From JBBQDZ01 sp038237515 (GTDB lineage: Bacteria > Actinomycetota > Thermoleophilia > Gaiellales > Gaiellaceae), in NCBI GenBank assembly GCA_038237515.1, contig JBBRYP010000004.1, positions 1 through 64,000 of the forward strand: a DNA stretch of 64,000 nucleotides, in the 5' to 3' direction. Below, piece after piece: positions 25,466-33,771 of this stretch (within the stretch, counting starts at the first letter, position 1; the number at the start of each line of letters is the position of its first letter). The translations under genes and the position numbers were made by a program. A model generated the notes under the pieces. The model did not search any database. It saw only the letters and a list, made by a program, of their open reading frames with translations, and had not been told where the DNA came from.

Positions 25466-26496
25466 CCGCGCGAGCCCTCACCGTCCTTGTCTCCGCCTCG
25501 GGCGCGCCCGGAACCGCGGCACTCCTCCGTGCACTCCGGGGAAACGGGGAACGCGAGGTGCGGCTGGTCGGGACGGACATGTCGGAGCGCGCGATCGGAC
25601 GGAACCTGTGCGACGCCTTCCATGTCGTGCCGGCGGGCGACGACCCCGGCTTCGCGGATGCGATCTTGCGGATCTGCCGAGACGAGCGAGTGGACGCCGT
25701 CCTCCCGCAGTCGTCCTTCGACCTGCTCGGCCTTGCGGAAGCGCGCGAACGCTTCGAGGGCATAGCAGTGCTCGTCTCCTCGCCCGACACGATCCACCAC
25801 TCGAACGACAAGGCCGAGACCTACGCCCTCCTCCACCGGCTCGGGCTCCCCGCCCCCGAGTTCCGCCGAGTCGTCGGAGCGGACGCGGTCGCGAAGGCGG
25901 CGAAGGAGCTCGGCTATCCCGACCGTCCCGTCTGCTTCAAGCCCGTCTTTTCCTCCGGCTCTCGAGGCTTTCGCATCCTGGATCCGACTGTCGACCGCGC
26001 CCGACAGCTGCTCTACGAGCGCCCGGGTTCGGTGGCGATGCGTTTGGAGGAGGCGGTTGAGCTCCTACCCATGGGCGACGGTCCCGATCTGCTCGTGATG
26101 GAGCTGGCGACCGGCCCGGAGCGCACGATCGACGGCATCGCCGACGGCAGGCGCATCCTCCTCGGCCACCCGAAGACGCGCGAGGCGATGCGTTCCGGGC
26201 TCGCGATGTACTTCGAGACCCTCGACGAGCCCGCGCTGATGGAGTTGGCCGACACGATCGTCCGCGAGCTTCGCATCGAGCATTTCTTCAACATCCAGCT
26301 CGTCGGAGAGCAGGTGATCGAGATCAACCCGCGGATCTCCACGATCGTCTACCAGGAGGACCTGAACCTGCCGTACCTCGGGATCAAGCACGCCCTCGGC
26401 GAGATCTCTGGCGAGGAGCTCTCCTCACTCGCAGCGCGGGTCAGACCGACGCGACGCGCCCTGCGCTTCTTCGATCAGGCCGAGTGGGACGGGTGA
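25459..26496 (+). CDS. CarB-like ATP-grasp protein
   Basis: A 345-residue ATP-grasp protein with a PreATP-grasp Rossmann start (LTVLVSASGAPGTAALLRAL), GYPDRPVCFKPVFSSGSRGF in the ATP-binding fold, and a metal-site run ending VEINPRISTIVY. It resembles carbamoyl-phosphate-synthase-large-chain-like single-domain ligases found in polysaccharide loci. It differs from the two module ligases and lies between the NodB-like and GT4-like genes. The start is GTG 25459, inside a hairpin. Its substrates are not known; a role in adding an amino acid or carboxylate to the glycan is inferred. Confidence 0.8.
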   Translation: MSPARALTVLVSASGAPGTAALLRALRGNGEREVRLVGTDMSERAIGRNLCDAFHVVPAGDDPGFADAILRICRDERVDAVLPQSSFDLLGLAEARERFEGIAVLVSSPDTIHHSNDKAETYALLHRLGLPAPEFRRVVGADAVAKAAKELGYPDRPVCFKPVFSSGSRGFRILDPTVDRARQLLYERPGSVAMRLEEAVELLPMGDGPDLLVMELATGPERTIDGIADGRRILLGHPKTREAMRSGLAMYFETLDEPALMELADTIVRELRIEHFFNIQLVGEQVIEINPRISTIVYQEDLNLPYLGIKHALGEISGEELSSLAARVRPTRRALRFFDQAEWDG

Positions 26497-26562
26497 CGCG
26501 TTACTCGGCGGCGGATCGCCGCCGGCGTTCGGACGGCAGTCACTAGCGAACCTGCTCAGAAG

Positions 26563-27501
26563 GTGTCCGACAAACTCCGCGTCGTCCACTGCCCGGCGAA
26601 CATCGCCGGGATCCCGTGGGAGAACGTCCAGGCGCTGCGGCGGCGCGGAGTCGACGCGCGCCTCGTGGTCTTCGAGCGGCAGAAGATGCATCCCGAGGCT
26701 GATGTGTCGCTCGACCGCCGCGGCGGGCTCCTGCGCCGCCAGGCGACGCAGATGCGCGCGCTCGCGCAGCTCCTGCCGCGGACGGACGTGTTCCACTTCT
26801 ACTTCGGCCTCACCCTCGTCCCGCGCTCGCTCCAGTTTCCGATCCTCCGGGCGACACGGAAGAAGGCCGTCTACCACTTCCTCGGATCGGACATCCGCGG
26901 ACGCTCGCGCGAGGCACTCGCCTACGGTCGGCGTGCGGACGCCCAGATCGTCGGCTCCTACGACGCCGCGCGCTGGGTGCCCGAGGCGGAGGTCGTGCCG
27001 CCGGGAATCGATCTGCGGCGCTTCGAGCCGGTGCCGCCGCCGCAGCGCGAGCGACCGCTCGTCGTCCACGCACCGTCGAGCCGGGCGCGGAAGGGTACGG
27101 CCGAGGTGATCGAGGCCTGTAGCCGGCTGCCGGTCGACCTGGAGATCGTCGAGCGCCGTCACCACGAGGAGGCGCTCGAGCGCTACGCGGAGGCCGACAT
27201 CGTGGTCGACCAGCTGAATGCCGGGTGGTACGGGATGTTCGCGATCGAGGCGATGGCACTCGCCAAGCCCGTCGTCACCTTCCTCCACGAGGAGGCAGTG
27301 CGGCGCACCGAGGCGGCATTCGCCGTCGAGGTACCGCTCGTGCACGCGACCAAGGAGACCCTCGCGGAATCGCTGCAACCCCTCGTCGAATCGGCTGAGA
27401 CCCGGCGGCGCATCGGCTCTGCGAGCCGCGCCTACGTCGAGCGCGTCCACGACTCCGCGTGGGTCGCGGATCGCCTGCTCGACCTCTACGCCCGTCTCTG
27501 A
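26563..27501 (+). CDS. Glycosyltransferase (GT4-like)
   Basis: A 312-residue GT-B type protein, slightly short. The first half (LRVVHCPANIAGIPWENVQA) ends with FHFYFGLTLVPRSLQFPILR and VYHFLGSDIRG. The second half has VVPPGIDLRRF, VVHAPSSRARKGTAEVIEAC and the donor-binding region DQLNAGWYGMFAIEAMALAK followed by PVVTFLHEE. These fit a GT4-like family seen in actinobacterial glycan loci. The GTG start has no strong ribosome binding site. It ends 42 bp before the VapB start. Confidence 0.8.
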   Translation: MSDKLRVVHCPANIAGIPWENVQALRRRGVDARLVVFERQKMHPEADVSLDRRGGLLRRQATQMRALAQLLPRTDVFHFYFGLTLVPRSLQFPILRATRKKAVYHFLGSDIRGRSREALAYGRRADAQIVGSYDAARWVPEAEVVPPGIDLRRFEPVPPPQRERPLVVHAPSSRARKGTAEVIEACSRLPVDLEIVERRHHEEALERYAEADIVVDQLNAGWYGMFAIEAMALAKPVVTFLHEEAVRRTEAAFAVEVPLVHATKETLAESLQPLVESAETRRRIGSASRAYVERVHDSAWVADRLLDLYARL

Positions 27502-27514
27502 GCGCTCGAAAACA

Positions 27515-27539
27515 TGCACAGCGCCTGTGTTAAGGTGCA
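27515..27539. promoter_or_regulatory. Candidate VapB operator
   Basis: TGCAC and GTGCA half-sites separated by 15 bp, a few bases before the antitoxin start at 27544. TA systems are usually autoregulated through such short inverted repeats; the site is proposed on position only. Confidence 0.35.
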
Positions 27540-27543
27540 GCGC

Positions 27544-27771
27544 ATGCCGCATATCCAGATCAGGAACGTGCCCGAGAACCTCCACCGTGTCCTGAAGGTC
27601 CGTGCGGCCGCCGCCGGAGTGTCGCTGTCGGAGTACCTGCTCGCCGAGGTCCGGCGGTCGGCGGAGGCACCGACGATGGAGGAGCTGGTGCGCCGCGTGC
27701 GCAGCCGCACGCTGATCCACCCGAAGCGGTCGAGCGCCGAGCTGATCAGGGAGGCGCGCGAAACGGGTTGA
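27544..27771 (+). CDS. VapB-type ribbon-helix-helix antitoxin
   Basis: A 75-residue antitoxin. The first 45 residues form a ribbon-helix-helix DNA-binding unit (HIQIRNVPENLHRVLKVRAA, then GVSLSEYLLAEVRR), close to FitA/VapB proteins. The rest is the toxin-wrapping tail. ATG 27544 was chosen over one 30 bases upstream because it gives the standard MPHIQIRNVPE start. Its TGA overlaps the TTG start of the toxin gene (TTGA). It neutralises VapC and probably represses its own promoter. Confidence 0.85.
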   Translation: MPHIQIRNVPENLHRVLKVRAAAAGVSLSEYLLAEVRRSAEAPTMEELVRRVRSRTLIHPKRSSAELIREARETG

Positions 27772-28163
27772 TCGTCCTCGACGCATCGGCGGTCGTCGAC
27801 TTCCTCGTCACCGCCGACGGACCCGGCGACTGGGCCACCCAGCGGCTGTCGCAAGTCGGGAGCTACCACGCGCCGCACCTGATCGACGCCGAGGTCACCG
27901 CCGCTGTACGCGGGCACGTGCTCGCGGGGCAGCTGGACGCAGAGCGCGGGCGGTCCGCACTACTCGACTACGCGGACATCGTGATCACGCGCTACCCGGC
28001 CCTGCCGTTGCTCGCTCGCGTCTGGCAGCTGCGGACGCGCATCTCGGCGTACGACGCGTTCTACGTCGCACTGGCCGAGGCGCTCGACGCCCCCCTCGTC
28101 ACGACGGATCTCCGCCTCGCGCGCTCACACGGACACGCGGCCTCGATCGAATCGCCGCAATGA
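27768..28163 (+). CDS. VapC PIN-domain toxin ribonuclease
   Basis: A 131-residue PIN-domain protein. The acidic Mg-binding residues appear in order: LDASAVVDFL near the start, DAEVTAAV, AYDAFYVALAEAL and TTDLRLAR. VapC toxins cleave RNA, often tRNA or rRNA, when released from VapB. The TTG start overlaps the antitoxin stop. Its own TGA overlaps the ATG of the flippase gene (ATGA, 28160-28163), so antitoxin, toxin and flippase form one coupled chain, an unusual place for a TA module. Confidence 0.85.
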   Translation: MIVLDASAVVDFLVTADGPGDWATQRLSQVGSYHAPHLIDAEVTAAVRGHVLAGQLDAERGRSALLDYADIVITRYPALPLLARVWQLRTRISAYDAFYVALAEALDAPLVTTDLRLARSHGHAASIESPQ

Positions 28164-29596
28164 TCGCCTCCCAGATCAAGCGCCTTGCGAAGCACTCCGC
28201 CATCTACGGGCTCGGCGGGATCGTCTCGCGGATCCTGGCCGTGCTGCTGCTGCCGCTCTACACGCACTACCTGAGGCCCCGGGACTACGGAGCGATCGAG
28301 ACCCTGATCGCGCTCACGGCCGTCCTCACGATCCTGCTGCGATTCGGGATCTCGAGCGCGTTCTTCCGGTTCTACTTCGACTCGAAGGACCCGGCCTCGC
28401 GCGTCCTCGTGCTGCGTACGTCGTTCTGGTTCACGATGACGACCGCGACCCTCGGCCTCGCGATCGGGCTCGCCTTTGCGGCGCCGATCTCACACCTGCT
28501 CTTCGGGACGGATGCCCGCGCAAGCCTCGTCCGCGTCGCGTTCGTAGGGCTCTGGGCGCAGATGAACTACGACCAGCTGACCTCGCTCTTCCGGGTCGAG
28601 GAGCGGTCGGTCGCATTCGTGCTGGCGACGCTCGCGAACCTGCTGGTGACGGTCGGGGCGACGGTCGTCCTGGTCGTGGCCCTCCACCACCGGGCGCTCG
28701 GAGTGGTGGTCGGCAACTTCACGGGAACGGTCGTCGTGTACCTCGCGCTGCTGTCGTTCCGGCGCGAGCAGCTCGGCCTTCAGTTCGACCGGCGCCTCTT
28801 CCGGTCGATGAACCGCTTCGGGATGCCGCTCGTGCCCTCGGCGCTCGCTCTCTGGGCGGTCAACTTCATCGACCGGATCTTCCTCGTGAAGCTGTCGAGC
28901 CAGACGGAGGTCGGCCTCTACTCGATCGGCGTCCGGATCAGCTCGGCGATCGTCCTCCTCCTCACGGCCTTCCGAACTGCGTGGCCTGCGTTCGCGTACT
29001 CGATCGACGACGACGACGAGGCACGCCGCACCTACGGATACGTGCTCACCTACCTCGTGCTCGTCGCGTCGTGGCTCGCGCTTGCGCTCAGCCTCCTGTC
29101 TCCTTGGCTCGTGCGCCTGCTGACGAACCCGGCCTTCTATGGTGCCTCGCGGGTGGTCGCACCACTCGCCTTCTCAGGTGTTGCCTTCGCCGGCTACATC
29201 GTGATGGCGATCGGCGTCGGCCGCGCGCGGCGAACCCGCTTCAACTGGGTCGTCACGGGCGCCGGGGCGCTCGTCAACATCGGCCTGAACATCGTGCTGA
29301 TCCCGCCCTACGGGATGATGGGCGCCGCCGCCGCGACCGTGGCTGCCTACGTCGTGATGTTCCTCGGCATGACCTGGAACGCCCAGACGGTCTACCGCGT
29401 CCCCTACCAGTGGCGGCGCGTAGTCACCGCCGCGGGCCTGGCTGTCGGGCTGACCGTGTTCGGCAAGGCGGTGCACGCACCGCTGGCGCTCGCGGCGGCG
29501 CTGGCGGCCGCCTATCCGCTCTTCCTCCTTCCGCTCGGCTTCTACCTTCCGGCCGAGCGACGCCGGTTGCGGCGGCTCGTTCCGCTGCTGCGCTAG
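28160..29596 (+). CDS. Wzx-type oligosaccharide flippase (MOP superfamily)
   Basis: A 478-residue membrane protein with about 14 helices of the polysaccharide biosynthesis/MATE-MurJ superfamily. The start KRLAKHSAIYGLGGIVSRIL and LPLYTHYLRPRDYGAIETL are classic for Wzx. Other helices include FGMPLVPSALALWAVNFIDR and VTGAGALVNIGLNIVLIPPY. It would turn lipid-linked repeat units to the outer face before polymerisation. It overlaps the VapC gene at the start and ends one base from the convergent DUF5996 gene. Confidence 0.9.
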   Translation: MIASQIKRLAKHSAIYGLGGIVSRILAVLLLPLYTHYLRPRDYGAIETLIALTAVLTILLRFGISSAFFRFYFDSKDPASRVLVLRTSFWFTMTTATLGLAIGLAFAAPISHLLFGTDARASLVRVAFVGLWAQMNYDQLTSLFRVEERSVAFVLATLANLLVTVGATVVLVVALHHRALGVVVGNFTGTVVVYLALLSFRREQLGLQFDRRLFRSMNRFGMPLVPSALALWAVNFIDRIFLVKLSSQTEVGLYSIGVRISSAIVLLLTAFRTAWPAFAYSIDDDDEARRTYGYVLTYLVLVASWLALALSLLSPWLVRLLTNPAFYGASRVVAPLAFSGVAFAGYIVMAIGVGRARRTRFNWVVTGAGALVNIGLNIVLIPPYGMMGAAAATVAAYVVMFLGMTWNAQTVYRVPYQWRRVVTAAGLAVGLTVFGKAVHAPLALAAALAAAYPLFLLPLGFYLPAERRRLRRLVPLLR

Positions 29597-29597
29597 C

Positions 29598-30494
29598 TCA
29601 ACCGGTGAGCGCTGGGTCCCACCCGCCGAGCCGTGCCCCAGCCTCGTAGGTCGTCCGCAGGAAGTCGAGGAGCGCGCGCCGGGGGTCCGCGGCCTGCCGG
29701 ACGGCCTCGTAGGGCAGGAGGAACTCGCCGAGGTCTTCGCTCCACGAGGCGTCGGCCGGGGCAAGCTGGGCGCCCTCGATGCCGTCCGGCCTCGGAAGGG
29801 CGTAGGCGAAGAACGTCGGCGCCTCGACCCGGGCGTCGCCAGGCCACCAGCCCGCGGCAATCTGCTCGGCGTCCGCCGAGTGACTCGTGATCGTGTCCGA
29901 GTCTGGCGGCGGATCCGCCGGGCGGCCCGAATAGCGCGTGAGCGCCAGATCGAAGCTGCCCCAGAAGAAGTGGACGGGCGACGTCTTGCCGCGGAAGCCG
30001 GCGCGATGCTCCTTCAGGACGGCGTCGATCGACAGCATCGCCCGCCAGAAGCGCCACGCCCAGTCGGGCTCGTAGGAAGCATGACGGGTGTCCTCCGGGA
30101 AGGGAATGGGGTCGGCGACCTCCGAGGGGACGACCGAAAGCTCCACCGGTACTCCGGCCCGCTCGAGCGCTCTCAGGAGCTCTTCGTAGAACTCCGCGAC
30201 GGGACGCGCGCGCAGCGGCACCACCTCCACGAGCCCGTTGCCGGCGCGGATGCGCACCTCATGGTCCGAGAAATCGACGTCGACGTCGAACATCTCGCCG
30301 CCGGGATGGCGGATCGGCGAGCTGTTCAACCCCCTCGCGGTGAGGTAGAGGGGGACGTTCGCCCACTGCGGCTCCATCGGCGCCAGCGCGAGACGGACCT
30401 TGCCGACGACCTGGAGCTTCATGTGCAGCGTGTCCTTCGTCTCCCGCCACGCGTCATACGGAAGCTCCGGCCAGAGTTCGTCACGCGGGGGCAT
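29598..30494 (-). CDS. DUF5996 family protein
   Basis: A 298-residue protein of the DUF5996 family, defined by its opening WPELPYDAWRETKDTLHMKL, QVVGKVRLALAPMEPQWANV and LYLTARGLNSSPI, with the later VHFFWGSFDLALTRYSGRPA and DASWSEDLGEFLLPYE. No enzymatic motif is recognised and no function is known for the family. ATG 30494 follows an in-frame GTG by one codon; either may be used. It is convergent with the flippase gene. The 143 bp upstream contain nothing I can identify. Confidence 0.8.
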   Translation of the reverse strand: MPPRDELWPELPYDAWRETKDTLHMKLQVVGKVRLALAPMEPQWANVPLYLTARGLNSSPIRHPGGEMFDVDVDFSDHEVRIRAGNGLVEVVPLRARPVAEFYEELLRALERAGVPVELSVVPSEVADPIPFPEDTRHASYEPDWAWRFWRAMLSIDAVLKEHRAGFRGKTSPVHFFWGSFDLALTRYSGRPADPPPDSDTITSHSADAEQIAAGWWPGDARVEAPTFFAYALPRPDGIEGAQLAPADASWSEDLGEFLLPYEAVRQAADPRRALLDFLRTTYEAGARLGGWDPALTG

Positions 30495-30637
30495 CACGAG
30501 TCAAGTCCTCGAGCACGAACGCGAGCTCGTCGTGATAGCACCACACGACCAGTCCTTCCCGAGCTCGGCGGAGCGAATGACAGTGCAGGTGTCCATGCTC
30601 ATGCTGCCGTCAACGCGCCCTTCTCGTGCGTTGTTCC

Positions 30638-32017
30638 CTAGCTCGCGCGCCCGCCCCGAGAGACTTGGCGGCTGGTGTTCCTGATCCCCGCGAGCCCGAT
30701 CACCCCGCCGGCGGCGACGAGCGCCGCCGTGATACCCATCGCGAGCCGGAAGCCGGAGAGATCGAGCCGGTTGTCGGAGCCGGCGACCGCCACTCCGACC
30801 ACGGCGATCCCGAGGAGGCCCGCGACCCGCGCGACGGCGTTGTTGACGCCGGAGGCGATCCCCGCGTCGCGCTCGCCCGCGTCGGCGAGGACGGTGGAGG
30901 TCAGCGGCGCGACGATCATCGCCAGCCCGACGGAGAAGACGAGGAGCGGCGGGAGCAGCTCGAGCCAGTACGAGAACCCCGGCGAGAGGCGCAGCAGGCC
31001 GAGGAGGCCGGCCGCGGCAACGAGGGGCCCGAATCCCATGAAGAGACGGGGCCCGACTTTCATCGAGAGCCGGCCGACCAGGCGCGAGAGCGCGAACAGG
31101 ACGATCGTCACCGGCAGCAGGGAGAGCCCGCTCTGAAGAGCGGAGTACCCGGCGAGCTGCTGGATGAAGAGGACGAGGAAGAACGTGAGTGTCGAGAGCC
31201 CGGCGTAGACCGCCACGGTCTCGACGTTCGCGAACGAGAAGTTCCGGCGGCGGAAGAGCGAAAGCGGCAGCATGGGATGTGACGAGCGGGCCTCCCAGAG
31301 CAGGAAGACGCCGAGAAGGGCGACGCCGCCGGCGAGGCCGGCAACGATCAGCGGGTCGCTCCAGCCGTGCCGCGGTTCCTCGATCAGGGCGAAAACGGGC
31401 CCTCCCAGCCCGAGCACGCACAGCGCGCCTCCGACGAGATCGACCCTGCCGCGGCTCGAGCCCCGCTCGCGGCCGGGGATCGCCACGCGGACGAGCACGA
31501 GGGTTGCGAGGACGAACGGCACGTTCACGAGGAAGATCGATCGCCACGAGGCGGCGGACACGAGCCAGCCTCCGACGAGGGGGCCGATCACCGTCCCGAT
31601 CCCGGTCCACGCGGTCCAGGTTCCGATTGCGGCGCCGCGCTCCTCGCCCGAGAACGACGCCGCGATCGTCGCGAGCGCGGCCGGCGTCAGGAGCGCCCCC
31701 GCCACCCCCTGGAGCCCGCGCGCGACGATCAGCGTGTTCCCGTTCGGGGCGAGGGCGCAGAGCACCGAGGTGACCCCGAAGGCGCCGACGCCGATCGAGA
31801 AGATGCGGCGCTCGCCGAAGAGGTCGCCGAGCGAGCCGCCGACGAGGATCAGCGACCCGAGGGTGAGCAGGTAGGCGTCGACGACCCACTGCTGGAGCGC
31901 GAAGCCGCCCCCCAGGTCGCGCTGGATCGCCGGAAGCGCGACGTTGACGACCGTGGAGTCGACGAAGACGACAGTGGAGCCCAGGATGCAGGCGACGACG
32001 ACCAACCGTTTGCGCAT
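30638..32017 (-). CDS. DHA2-family MFS transporter
   Basis: A 459-residue 14-helix exporter of the EmrB/QacA group. Helix 1 reads VVACILGSTVVFVDSTVVNV. LQQWVVDAYLLTLGSLILVG, GDLFGERRIF and LQGVAGALLTPAALATIAAS are the expected segments, with a second set in the C-terminal half. It is about as distant from the exporter at 18819 as two DHA2 members usually are. It diverges from the cupin gene by 52 bp. No dedicated regulator is adjacent. Substrate unknown. Confidence 0.9.
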   Translation of the reverse strand: MRKRLVVVACILGSTVVFVDSTVVNVALPAIQRDLGGGFALQQWVVDAYLLTLGSLILVGGSLGDLFGERRIFSIGVGAFGVTSVLCALAPNGNTLIVARGLQGVAGALLTPAALATIAASFSGEERGAAIGTWTAWTGIGTVIGPLVGGWLVSAASWRSIFLVNVPFVLATLVLVRVAIPGRERGSSRGRVDLVGGALCVLGLGGPVFALIEEPRHGWSDPLIVAGLAGGVALLGVFLLWEARSSHPMLPLSLFRRRNFSFANVETVAVYAGLSTLTFFLVLFIQQLAGYSALQSGLSLLPVTIVLFALSRLVGRLSMKVGPRLFMGFGPLVAAAGLLGLLRLSPGFSYWLELLPPLLVFSVGLAMIVAPLTSTVLADAGERDAGIASGVNNAVARVAGLLGIAVVGVAVAGSDNRLDLSGFRLAMGITAALVAAGGVIGLAGIRNTSRQVSRGGRAS

Positions 32018-32069
32018 GGCCTCGCTCAGGTGTTCGATACTCGCAGAGGCGATGCGGAGGAGGAGCGGG

Positions 32070-32468
32070 ATGACCGGCTACACGGTGAAACGGCTCGACG
32101 AGATCCGGAACGTGCTCGGTGAGGACTACCCTGGCGAGATGCGGTTCTGCACCTACGAGATTGGCGCCGAGCAGGTGGCGCTCACCTACCGGAGGATGCC
32201 CCGCCACACGGGCGGCAAGGGCTCCTACGGCCACCGTCACAAGACGCAGGAGGAGATCTACCTCGTGGTCGGCGGGAAGCTCCAGTTCAAGCTCGATGAC
32301 GATCTCGTCGAGGCGGGCAAGGGCACTGTCCTCCGGGTCGCACCCGAGGTCGTTCGCTCCGTCTGGAACGACGAGGAGGAGGACGCGGAGCTCGTGATCG
32401 TCTCGCGGCGGATCGAGGACCCACGCGCGGACGGCGAGCTGGTGGAGGACTTCTGGCCGGCCGGTTAG
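32070..32468 (+). CDS. Small cupin-domain protein
   Basis: A 132-residue single cupin. Motif 1 is seen as SYGHRHKTQEEIYLVVGGKL (metal-binding His, His, Glu) and motif 2 as the run through GKGTVLRVAPEVVRSVWNDE, where the usual His of motif 2 is not obvious. Such small cupins include isomerases, dioxygenases and sugar-binding proteins, so no activity is assigned. ATG 32070 follows a purine-rich GGAGGAGGAGCGG. The next gene starts in or just after its 3' end. Confidence 0.75.
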   Translation: MTGYTVKRLDEIRNVLGEDYPGEMRFCTYEIGAEQVALTYRRMPRHTGGKGSYGHRHKTQEEIYLVVGGKLQFKLDDDLVEAGKGTVLRVAPEVVRSVWNDEEEDAELVIVSRRIEDPRADGELVEDFWPAG

Positions 32469-32596
32469 CGCTGCTCGGTGGGCTTCTGCTGGCCCTGGCG
32501 ACGGTCGGCGGCGGTGCTGCGTCGCCGCTGAAAGGCCCTTCCGCGGCGCCGCGCCCTGCGCACGGTGCGCCGCCCTGGCCCGCGCCGCAGGACGCC

Positions 32597-33106
32597 ATGC
32601 GCCAGGCGAGGCGCGCCGGCCTGGCGCCGGAGGTCGCAGAGCAGCTGGCGTTCCACTTCCACTCGCACCTGGACGTCTTCGTCAACGGGAAGCACGTCCT
32701 CGTCCCCGCCGGTCTCGGAATCGACATCCACGATCCCGCCGTGCACAAGTTCGTGGACGGGCCTGGGCCGACCGGCATCTCCTGGGGCGGGATCGTCAAC
32801 GACTGCAGTCGGCCCTGCATCTCGCCGCTGCACACCCACGACTGGACAGGGATCTTGCACAACGAGTCCTCGACCGGGCGCGCCAGCCGGCTGAGCCAGC
32901 TGTTCACCGAGTGGGGCGTTCGTCTCGACCGCCGCTGCGTCGGCGGGTACTGCCGACCGGACAGTATCGAGGTCTACGTGAATGGCAAACGCAACGCCGG
33001 CAACCCCCGCGACATCGAGCTCACCGACCGCAAGGAGATCGCGATCGTGATCGGCTCGCGGCCCGCGAGGATCCCGAGCTCTTTCGACTTCGCCGGCAAG
33101 ATCTGA
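32597..33106 (+). CDS. Conserved exported-type protein, start uncertain
   Basis: From ATG 32597 this is 169 residues with HFHSHLDVFVNGKHVLVPAG, GISWGGIVNDCSRPCISPLH, HTHDWTGILH and LSQLFTEWGVRLDRRCVGGY, ending SFDFAGKI. Four cysteines and many histidines suggest an exported metal-related protein; I do not recognise a named family. In the same frame, codons from about 32462 encode a signal-peptide-like stretch (RLALLGGLLLALATVGGGAA) but no ATG, GTG or TTG lies before it, only a CTG near 32453. So the annotated start is probably too short, or the start is a rare CTG coupled to the cupin gene. Confidence 0.6.
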   Translation: MRQARRAGLAPEVAEQLAFHFHSHLDVFVNGKHVLVPAGLGIDIHDPAVHKFVDGPGPTGISWGGIVNDCSRPCISPLHTHDWTGILHNESSTGRASRLSQLFTEWGVRLDRRCVGGYCRPDSIEVYVNGKRNAGNPRDIELTDRKEIAIVIGSRPARIPSSFDFAGKI

Positions 33107-33143
33107 CGGGAATGGCCGCCGCGCGTCGCTCGTTGTCGCCGCC

Positions 33144-33692
33144 ATGAACATCACCGTGATCGGCAAAGGGAACGTGGGCGGCGGCCTTGCACGCCTCTGG
33201 CAGCAGGCAGGGCACGAGGTGACGGCGGTCGGAAGGGAAGGCGGCGACGCGTCCACTGCGGACGTGGTCGTGGTCGCCGTGCCCTCCGGCGCGATCGCCG
33301 ATGCGCTCGCGGGCGTCGCAGGGGTCGAAGGCAAGACGACGATCGACGCGACGAACGCGTTCGCCGGCCGCAACGAGGAGTTCGACTCTCTGGCCGCGGA
33401 GGTGAAGTCGATCGTGAAGGCTTCCGTCGCGAAGGCCTTCAACATCAACTTCGCGGCCATCTACGACGAGATCGGGAGCCAGCGCGCGCGCCCGAGCTGC
33501 CTCTACTGCGCAGACGACGAGGCGCGGGAGGTGACCGAGCAGCTGATCCGAGACGCAGGCTACGAACCAGCGTTCGCCGGCGATCTCGACCAGGCGCGCC
33601 CCCTCGAGGACTTCCTCGGACTGGTCTTCGCGATCAACCAAGCCGGCCTCGGCCCCTTCTTCTACCGGATCGCGAAGCCGGGCGAGCTCTAG
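33144..33692 (+). CDS. NAD(P)-binding protein, F420H2:NADP+ oxidoreductase-like
   Basis: A 182-residue Rossmann protein. The start NITVIGKGNVGGGLARLWQQ holds the dinucleotide motif G-x-G-x2-G, and VVVVAVPSGAIADALAG, TIDATNAFAGRNEEF and VAKAFNINFAAIYDEI match small coenzyme F420-dependent NADP reductase-like proteins (NADP_OX F420 family). LDQARPLEDFLGLVFAINQA closes the fold. Whether it uses F420 is not shown by sequence alone. It ends about 80 bp from the convergent sigma-linked gene. Confidence 0.75.
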   Translation: MNITVIGKGNVGGGLARLWQQAGHEVTAVGREGGDASTADVVVVAVPSGAIADALAGVAGVEGKTTIDATNAFAGRNEEFDSLAAEVKSIVKASVAKAFNINFAAIYDEIGSQRARPSCLYCADDEAREVTEQLIRDAGYEPAFAGDLDQARPLEDFLGLVFAINQAGLGPFFYRIAKPGEL

Positions 33693-33771
33693 CCCGCCGG
33701 TGCACAAGAACGGGCGACGGGCCGCCCGCAGGCGTACATCCCCCACGCCGACGCGCCGGCACTCTCCGTCG

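Noticed and set aside
30498..30637. Possible small gene between DUF5996 and the MFS gene
   Set aside because: Short frames on both strands show no conserved features or ribosome binding site.
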